Source of the DNA: PVC group bacterium
GTDB lineage: Bacteria; Verrucomicrobiota; Kiritimatiellia; UBA8416; PXDI01
DNA length: 10,653 bases
NCBI GenBank assembly: GCA_003565095.1
Contig: PXDI01000241.1
Coordinates: 1-10,653, forward strand
Direction of reading: 5' to 3'
Below the pieces are notes generated by a model, which ran no database searches, was not told the DNA's origin, and saw only the letters and a program-made list of their open reading frames with translations. How positions within the stretch are numbered: position 1 is the first letter of the stretch; each line of letters starts with the position of its first letter. Below, piece after piece: positions 5,721 through 10,653 of this stretch. The translations under genes and the position numbers were made by a program.

Positions 5721-7470
5721 TGCATTAAAACCGCGGGTACGTTATGCTTCCGACCAGATGATGCACGAGCTGGTGCGGCGGCTGCTGGATGCCGGGCACC
5801 TTTCGCGCGCGCAGGCCGATGATTTGCAGTCGCGCAGCGTACTGGCCGGCCGGCCGCTGGACGAGTTGGTCATCAGTGAACGGATCGTTGACGAGGAGGC
5901 TGTACTGCGCATTCTCTCCGAACTTTCGCGCATCCCGTTTCATCATCTTGCTGAAGTCAAGATCCAGCCGGATGCGGTACGCCGTGTTCCGGCACGGCTG
6001 GCGTTGCGTCATACCGTCTTTCCGGTCAGTGAGGCGCGCGGCACCATCACCCTGGCAGTCTGTCGTGTGCCGGATGTGACTCTGGTGGAGTCGCTGCGTA
6101 TGGTGCTCAACAGTGCGGTCGAATGGATTCTGTGCACCCGCCCGGATATTGCCAAATCGGTCAAACATTTCTACGGCCTCGGCGTGCAGTCGATCGACGG
6201 TCTGGTTGAAAACACGCCCGATACCGAAATTGACCGCTCAGGTGCGGATGTCTCCATCGAGGATGACCAGGAGGGGGTGACACGCTTCGTCAACCAGATT
6301 ATTGCCGAAGCCATCCGCCTCGGCGCAACCGATATTCATATTGAACCCTTTGAAACCGAATTACGCCTGCGCTACCGCGTTGACGGGATGTTGCAGAACA
6401 TCCCGATTCCTCAGGGCGTTCATAAATTGCGCCGCGCGATTGCCTCGTGTGTCAAAATCATGGCCGATATGAATATTGCCGAACGCCGCAAAACCCATGA
6501 CGGACGGATCAAGGTGCGGCTGGCCGAAGATGAATTCGATTTGCGTGTTTCAATTCTGCCGACCAATTACGGCGAAACGGTCAACATGCGTATCCTCAAT
6601 CGCAAATCAATGTTCATTGATCTTGAACATCTGGGGCTTTCCGAGCGGCAGGCGCCGATCATCGCCCAGCTTGCCGCGCTGCCGCACGGGGTTGTGCTGC
6701 TGACCGGCCCCACCGGCAGCGGCAAAACCACCACATTGTATGCACTGCTTTCACGTATCAACCGCGACGATGTAAAAGTCATTACCGTGGAAGATCCGAT
6801 CGAGTACCAGATGCAGGGGATTAATCAGGTGCAGGTGAATGCCCCCATCGGCCTTTCGTTTGCCGCTGTGCTGCGTTCGATCCTGCGGCATGACCCGGAT
6901 ATTATCCTGATTGGTGAAATTCGCGACCGCGAAACCGCGGATATCGCGGTGCGCTCCTCTCTGACGGGGCATCTGGTTTTCAGCACGCTGCACACCAATG
7001 ACGCCCCGAGCGCCGTGACGCGCCTGGTGGATATGGGGATTGAGCCTTATCTGGTTTCTTCATGTCTGGAAGGCGCCATCGCCCAGCGGCTGGTGCGGCG
7101 GGTCTGTCCGGCCTGCGCGGAACCGGCCGAATGCCAGGATGTAATCCTCGAGGAAATCACCGCAATGTGGCCCGACAAGGTCAAGGATGCTAAGTTCCAG
7201 CGCGGCCGCGGGTGTCCCGATTGCAGTTTTACCGGCTACCACGGACGGATTGCACTGTTTGAAATTATGGTAATGAACGATGCAATACGCAGCATGGTGG
7301 TGCATAACCGTCCGTCAAATGAAATCCGTTCCGTAGCAATGCAGCACGGTCTGGTAACGCTGCGCCGTGACGGCTGGGACCGTGTGATTTCCGGTATGAC
7401 GACAGTCGATGAGGTTGTGCGAGTGGCGCGCAAGGTGGAAGGTGATGAAGGCTGCGGGAATGTGCAATGA
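5710..7470 (+). CDS. gspE: Type II secretion / pilus assembly ATPase GspE
   Basis: 586 residues from GTG 5710. GspE hydrolyses ATP as a cytoplasmic hexamer and drives pseudopilus assembly. A T2SSE_N/MshEN-like domain occupies about 10-130 and the ATPase core follows from about 190. Seen directly: the LGATDIHIEP segment of the N2 domain, the Walker A loop GPTGSGKT at 333-340 (Lys339), the ITVEDPIEY Asp box, the Walker B region IILIGEIRD at 398-406, the His box LVFSTLHTND, and a tetracysteine zinc site with CPAC (466-469) and CPDC (502-505). Length and motif order match full GspE/PilB proteins. The zinc site and N-domain separate it from retraction ATPases such as PilT. The 5' end overlaps gspC by 11 nt and the 3' end overlaps gspH by 4 nt. 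An alternative start is ATG 5698. The family call is very secure. Confidence 0.95.
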   Translation: MSADALKPRVRYASDQMMHELVRRLLDAGHLSRAQADDLQSRSVLAGRPLDELVISERIVDEEAVLRILSELSRIPFHHLAEVKIQPDAVRRVPARLALRHTVFPVSEARGTITLAVCRVPDVTLVESLRMVLNSAVEWILCTRPDIAKSVKHFYGLGVQSIDGLVENTPDTEIDRSGADVSIEDDQEGVTRFVNQIIAEAIRLGATDIHIEPFETELRLRYRVDGMLQNIPIPQGVHKLRRAIASCVKIMADMNIAERRKTHDGRIKVRLAEDEFDLRVSILPTNYGETVNMRILNRKSMFIDLEHLGLSERQAPIIAQLAALPHGVVLLTGPTGSGKTTTLYALLSRINRDDVKVITVEDPIEYQMQGINQVQVNAPIGLSFAAVLRSILRHDPDIILIGEIRDRETADIAVRSSLTGHLVFSTLHTNDAPSAVTRLVDMGIEPYLVSSCLEGAIAQRLVRRVCPACAEPAECQDVILEEITAMWPDKVKDAKFQRGRGCPDCSFTGYHGRIALFEIMVMNDAIRSMVVHNRPSNEIRSVAMQHGLVTLRRDGWDRVISGMTTVDEVVRVARKVEGDEGCGNVQ

Positions 7471-7982
7471 ACTTATCGCGACAGGCGGGTTTCACGCTGC
7501 TGGAAATGCTGATGGTGACCGCGGTCGTCGTTGTGCTGCTGAGCATGGTGTTGGTGCAGTCGCCGCGCTGGGGTGCCCGTACACGGCTGGAAGCCGCAGC
7601 GCTAAGGGTTGAAGCACTCGTTAATCAGGCGCGCGCAGATGCCGCGGCTTATGGCGCTCCGGTGACAATCCGTTTATATAACGAAAACAGCCACGGTCGC
7701 ATTATGGCCCAAACGGCTGCGGCTCAATCGCAAGCAAACGCCGCTCTGCCCGAAAATATCACCTTTGCGCCCGCGCTCGATTCCGCCGCGCCTTTGTTTA
7801 TGGTTTTTTATCCCGGTGGCGATTCTGCGGTTTCCACCAACAACATACCCGACCCTTCCCGGCGCGGTGCAACAGCCTTATATCCGCTGGCGCTATATCA
7901 CGATCGCGCCGGACTGAGCGCCACGGTCAACGTTTACCGGGCTGCCGCTGCGCGGCTGGCCGCACCGCCGGGGAGGAATTAA
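7467..7982 (+). CDS. gspH: GspH-like minor pseudopilin
   Basis: 171 residues. The N-terminus is MNLSRQAG|FTLLEMLMVTA: a short basic leader, Gly8 at the prepilin peptidase site, Phe at +1 and Glu13 at +5, followed by a hydrophobic helix to about residue 30. This is a complete prepilin signal. The following segment (RLEAAALRVEALVNQARADAAAYGAPVTIRLY) matches the GspH/FimT pattern in which a long helix leads into a beta domain, and the length is typical of GspH. Minor pseudopilins assemble at the tip of the pseudopilus. The start overlaps the gspE stop codon (ATGA), which indicates translational coupling. GspH is the best call; other FimT-like pseudopilins remain possible. Confidence 0.75.
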   Translation: MNLSRQAGFTLLEMLMVTAVVVVLLSMVLVQSPRWGARTRLEAAALRVEALVNQARADAAAYGAPVTIRLYNENSHGRIMAQTAAAQSQANAALPENITFAPALDSAAPLFMVFYPGGDSAVSTNNIPDPSRRGATALYPLALYHDRAGLSATVNVYRAAAARLAAPPGRN

Positions 7983-7986
7983 CCCG

Positions 7987-8559
7987 ATGGATGCAAACCG
8001 CAAACATAATGACGGCTATTTGATTATCGAGCTGCTGCTGGCAATGCTGGTGGCGGCGATGGGATTTGTCTTTCTGAATCAAATGCTGACCCGCAGTGTG
8101 CGGTTGCAGCACGACAGCGCCTGGGAAGCACGCGCCGCCGAATTCGGCTATGACGTAATATCACACATCCGCGCCGGCGCCATGCAGGAGGGCGCGGCAG
8201 ACGACATCGGAGCATGGGGTGCATATTGGCATAATCTTGAGCATGCCTATATCCCGCTGGCACTCGGCGGTGCCGGCGAATGGCGCGCGTGGGGGGCGCA
8301 GGAGGGTATTGAAACCAACGCGGCGGTTTATGTGACCGGCGGAAATGGAACACGCCACCCGGTCGAGCTTTGGCACAAAGGCTATAACGACGATTTCGTT
8401 CGCGAGCCGTTCACGCTGTGGTATGAGCTGGAAATCGAACCGGCTGTTGATTTCCACAACGGGCAGACCAATATGGTGCGGGTGGAATTGAATCTGTACA
8501 AAGAAGAGCACCGCTCCCGCCCACGGATGAACTATTATGCTGAAATAGCGCGAAATTGA
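7987..8559 (+). CDS. gspI: Minor pseudopilin, probably GspI-like
   Basis: 190 residues. The start ATG 7987 has GGAGG at 7972-7976 (10-nt spacing). The N-terminus is MDANRKHNDG|YLIIELLLAML: Gly10 at the cleavage site, Glu15 at +5, and a hydrophobic helix to about residue 31. Tyr replaces the usual Phe or Met at +1. The order between H and J and the general layout suggest GspI, though it is longer than a classical GspI (about 120 residues) and its C-terminal two-thirds show no motif I recognise. It could also be a PilV-like protein. The pseudopilin class is secure; the letter is inferred from gene order. Confidence 0.6.
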   Translation: MDANRKHNDGYLIIELLLAMLVAAMGFVFLNQMLTRSVRLQHDSAWEARAAEFGYDVISHIRAGAMQEGAADDIGAWGAYWHNLEHAYIPLALGGAGEWRAWGAQEGIETNAAVYVTGGNGTRHPVELWHKGYNDDFVREPFTLWYELEIEPAVDFHNGQTNMVRVELNLYKEEHRSRPRMNYYAEIARN

Positions 8560-8600
8560 CGAATTGATTTGTAAGTTATCAAGAGTTTTGTATTGATCAC

Positions 8601-8624
8601 GCTCGCTGACCTTGGTCGGCGAGC
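8601..8624. repeat. GC-rich hairpin 1 in the gspI-gspJ gap
   Basis: GCTCGCTGACC (8601-8611) faces GGTCGGCGAGC (8614-8624) with one T-G wobble pair and only two bases between. In practice the loop would open to CTTG. The right arm shares GGTCGGCG with hairpin 2. Confidence 0.7.
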
Positions 8625-8755
8625 AAGAGAATTGTGAAGAACGACACTAAAAACAAAGATACGCGCCCTGCTGGAGCAAGAACTTTGAGAACCACCTTAT
8701 CTTGCTCTATATGGGCTAATTTGTCTTTTGAAGCTTTTTCTTTATTTGAATTGTT

Positions 8756-8817
8756 CCGTCCGCCGACCCCATGCTTCGCTCTTCGAGCTACGCAGGGCAA
8801 GCAAGGTCGGCGGACGG
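8756..8817. repeat. GC-rich palindromic element 2 in the gspI-gspJ gap
   Basis: Perfect 13-bp arms CCGTCCGCCGACC (8756-8768) and GGTCGGCGGACGG (8805-8817) enclose 36 nt. Inside, GCTT (8773-8776) can pair with AAGC (8799-8802), and GCTC (8778-8781) with GAGC (8785-8788) around TTC. The nested design is that of a REP/BIME-like or MITE-like element. Confidence 0.75.
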
Positions 8818-8898
8818 GGTTATGGATGATGAAATGCTGCAAAACTTTTGAGAACTACTGAGCCGGTCCCTCGCTATGATGAGACTTGTTTGAAAATT

Positions 8899-9723
8899 AT
8901 GAAACGAAATGCATTTACATTGATTGAGCTGCTGGTGGCAATTGCCATACTGGGATTCATCATACCGGTGGTGGTGCGGTTGCATACCACGCATGTTTCA
9001 ACCGTGCGTGCAGTTGCCGGGGAAAACCGCGTCCTCCAAAGCGGCCTGGCCGCCTTGCGCGAGCTGCGCGCCGATCTGGAACAGGCCACCCTCCTGCCGG
9101 GCTGGCCGCTGGTGATCGACTTTGATTCCGGTATGGAAAGCTACAGTTTTAACAACAGCGCTCTGGTTTTCTTCACAACCAGGCCAACACCGCCCGCGGG
9201 ATTTCGTGATTTATGCCTGACCCGCTACATGGTGGCGGCAGATCATACGGAAACCAATCGCTTTGTGCTGCAACGCGAAAGACTCTGGTTTGCACGCAGC
9301 GATGACACCAATGATATCTGGAACATTTATGCCCATAATCATTTATCAAACGACGTTTACAACCTGAACCAATTATGGAAAGAATCCGTTTTAGGAGACG
9401 ATACGGACACAGCGGTCAACTGGAGCACCATTGACGATGATCCGGATTACTTCTACTGGCGCGATGTAATGGCCGCCAATGTCGCGGCATTTATGGTTTT
9501 GCATGATGGCGGCACCTCGGAAACATATATGTCGGGAGCGGCATTGCCGCAATGGATCGATGTATGCCTCGATCTGCTGCCGGAAAGACGCCTGCCGGAA
9601 ATTGAACGTATGCTTGCTGATGCAAAGGATGGTGAGGCCGCCGCGGCCGCCGACCGGCATGCCGTGCGCCAGACCATGCGCGTGCCGCTAATCAACAGAC
9701 ATGCAGTGAGGGGTGAATGGTGA
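8899..9723 (+). CDS. gspJ: GspJ-like minor pseudopilin
   Basis: 274 residues from ATG 8899. The N-terminus MKRNA|FTLIELLVAIAILG is a strong prepilin signal: basic leader, Phe at +1, Glu10 at +5 and a hydrophobic helix to about residue 25. The residue before the cleavage site is Ala5, not Gly. Two C-terminal features recall GspJ: VAAFMVLHDGG, where GspJ proteins commonly have a 'V-x-x-F' strand, and LPQWIDVCLDLLPE, like the 'LP-x-x-V-x-V-x-L' strand. GspJ is the largest of the H-I-J tip subunits, consistent with this length. The frame is open upstream to a TTG at 8848, but the prepilin signal fixes the start at 8899. No clear Shine-Dalgarno site precedes it. The stop overlaps the GTG of gspK. 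Confidence 0.75.
   Translation: MKRNAFTLIELLVAIAILGFIIPVVVRLHTTHVSTVRAVAGENRVLQSGLAALRELRADLEQATLLPGWPLVIDFDSGMESYSFNNSALVFFTTRPTPPAGFRDLCLTRYMVAADHTETNRFVLQRERLWFARSDDTNDIWNIYAHNHLSNDVYNLNQLWKESVLGDDTDTAVNWSTIDDDPDYFYWRDVMAANVAAFMVLHDGGTSETYMSGAALPQWIDVCLDLLPERRLPEIERMLADAKDGEAAAAADRHAVRQTMRVPLINRHAVRGEW
9708..9713 (+). promoter_or_regulatory. Shine-Dalgarno site at the gspJ-gspK junction
   Basis: GAGGGG lies 6 nt before GTG 9720, which overlaps the gspJ stop as GTGA. This is the best-supported ribosome entry point for gspK, although it places a repeat tract inside the coding sequence. Confidence 0.5.
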
Positions 9724-10653
9724 AATGGCAGGAAGCGTGGAGCTGGGAGCCAGAATGGATGCGGGGTGAAAGTAGAGTGCAGAGTGGAGTGTGGAGTGTG
9801 AAGTGTAACACGGGCAAAACGCGGCGGCGGAGTGTTTTGAAAAGACCATCCGTCTGCGCCCGCCGTGATTCCGGCGTGGCATTGATTATTATGCTGTCGG
9901 TCATGGTGACCCTGTCCCTGCTGCTCTCAGGCTTGTCTGTCTTTAGCATTGCCAACCGCCGTACAGTGCGTACGCACTCCAATGCCTTGCGCGCGCAGGA
10001 ACTGGCGCTGACCGCGCTCGCACGCGCAATGGATGAGTTTAACTATGAAAACTACTGGATCGGGTTTTCTTATCCCCACATCGATGCATGGGGCTCGTGG
10101 GAAGCTACCAATGCGGTCGATGTAGCGCTCGTCGATTTTTCCATGATTCCGGTATCATTGAGTAACGAAGTTCAAACAATTCTGGAGGATACCGGCAGCC
10201 TCGGCTGGCTGACGGTTACCAATCTGAGCGGCGAAACATACGGGCGGGTGGCGTTTCTGGCGGTGAATGTTTCGGGGCTGGTGGATATGAACGCCATCGG
10301 TCGCGAGCGCCCCGCTCCTGATGTTACATGGCGCCCGGAAAGCTATCCCGTGCAATTCTATGAGGAACGCAGTTTGCATGGCAGCTACGAATCGCTGCGC
10401 GAGCTGGCGGACTTCAACACCACGACCGCTACCAACATTTATGACAGCTTTATCTTTTCCTACGATCCCGATCCCGATGTCTATGTCGTCAATACCGATC
10501 TGATCGGCCGGCGGGATGTTGAGCTGCACGAAAAATTAAGGCTGAATGAGTGGGAAGTTGCAACCGGCGGCAGTCCGGTGTATTCACAAAAGACCAATCT
10601 GGTGGATAACTTCTGGTACACTAATCTGACGGCACATCTGGCGGAGCTTTATC
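9720..10653 (+). CDS. gspK: GspK-like minor pseudopilin, 3' end outside the window
   Basis: The frame is open from GTG 9720 to the right edge, giving 311 complete codons and no stop. The prepilin site is CARRDSG|VALIIMLSV, with Gly encoded at 9873-9875. The sequence G|VALI without Glu at +5 is the hallmark of GspK, the only pseudopilin that regularly lacks Glu5; it caps the pseudopilus tip. Further on, VNVSGLVDMNAIG resembles the 'D-x-x-G-x-x-N-x-N' strand of GspK. Three starts are possible: GTG 9720 (GAGGGG site, GTGA overlap with gspJ, 52-residue leader), ATG 9759 (GGGAG at 9745-9749, 39-residue leader), and TTG 9837 (MKRPSVCARRDSG, a normal 13-residue leader, with GGAG only 4 nt away). The first two translate a repeat tract at about 9737-9811. 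The family call is strong; the start is open. Confidence 0.82.
   Translation, partial: MKWQEAWSWEPEWMRGESRVQSGVWSVKCNTGKTRRRSVLKRPSVCARRDSGVALIIMLSVMVTLSLLLSGLSVFSIANRRTVRTHSNALRAQELALTALARAMDEFNYENYWIGFSYPHIDAWGSWEATNAVDVALVDFSMIPVSLSNEVQTILEDTGSLGWLTVTNLSGETYGRVAFLAVNVSGLVDMNAIGRERPAPDVTWRPESYPVQFYEERSLHGSYESLRELADFNTTTATNIYDSFIFSYDPDPDVYVVNTDLIGRRDVELHEKLRLNEWEVATGGSPVYSQKTNLVDNFWYTNLTAHLAELY
9777..9811 (+). repeat. Five-unit degenerate heptad array inside the 5' end of gspK
   Basis: Successive 7-nt units read GTGCAGA, GTGGAGT, GTGGAGT, GTGAAGT and GTAACAC. A looser GT- and purine-rich stretch with very few C precedes it (about 9737-9776). The frame of gspK stays open through it. The units match those at 2484-2511 read on the - strand (GTGGAAC, GTGAAAC). 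Confidence 0.75.

Larger units (their letters stand above)
8560..8898. other. 339-nt gap between gspI and gspJ without a convincing gene
   Basis: No credible coding sequence is visible. Frames open on both strands (about 8634-8861 on + and 8597-8842 on -) begin at non-ATG codons and pass through the palindromes, so they look like by-products of the repeat. The gap holds two GC-rich hairpins (8601-8624 and 8756-8817) in more AT-rich surroundings and an imperfect 20-nt direct repeat (8676-8695 and 8839-8858, 16 of 20 identical). It breaks an otherwise tightly coupled set of pseudopilin genes. No T-tract terminator or clear promoter is seen. Confidence 0.6.

Noticed and set aside
8597..8861. Small genes on either strand in the gspI-gspJ gap
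   Set aside because: Both frames start at GTG or TTG, run through palindromes, and show no signal, motif or good ribosome site. The - strand stretch has a somewhat protein-like run but not enough to call.

Overview
The window is most of one type II secretion system (T2SS) / type IV pilus-like operon, all on the + strand. From left to right it holds the C-terminal tail of what is probably the major pseudopilin (GspG-like), a secretin (GspD-like), an actin-fold plus membrane-anchor protein (GspL, or PilM-PilN-like), a GspM/PilO-like protein, a GspC/PilP-like protein with a long proline-rich linker, the assembly ATPase (GspE), and four minor pseudopilins that read best as H, I, J and K. K runs off the right edge. 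No inner-membrane platform protein (GspF), prepilin peptidase, tRNA, rRNA, transposase or CRISPR array is visible.

The genes are tightly packed in two blocks. L-M-C-E-H-I is a near-continuous block: L/M overlap by 4 nt (GTGA), M/C are 3 nt apart, C/E overlap by about 11 nt, E/H overlap by 4 nt (ATGA) and H/I are 4 nt apart. J/K form a second block with a 4-nt GTGA overlap. The blocks are separated by two gaps with no convincing gene, one of 385 nt between D and L (2136-2520) and one of 339 nt between I and J (8560-8898).

The products should work as one machine. The secretin forms the outer-membrane channel. The C-like protein links it across the periplasm to the L/M inner-membrane platform. 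GspE powers pseudopilus growth, with G as the main subunit and H-I-J-K at the tip. The gene order (G, D, L, M, C, E, H, I, J, K) differs from the classical proteobacterial C-to-O order.

The most unusual part lies between and at the edges of the genes. Several degenerate short tandem arrays have a fixed period. GGGRTTA-like heptads overlap the stop codon of the secretin gene and, with the bases just upstream, form a canonical G-quadruplex motif. A 26-bp near-perfect inverted repeat is built from a duplicated 12-mer. A three-unit 9-nt array and a four-unit 7-nt array follow, the latter ending just before the gspL start. A five-unit 7-nt array sits inside the open 5' end of gspK. The last two arrays are related heptads in opposite orientations. 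The I-J gap carries two GC-rich hairpins with a shared core.

The organism is a GC-rich didermic bacterium. The operon style, pseudopilin tails and word-like intergenic repeats make me think of the PVC group (Kiritimatiellota, Lentisphaerota or Verrucomicrobiota). This is an inference, not something the sequence proves.
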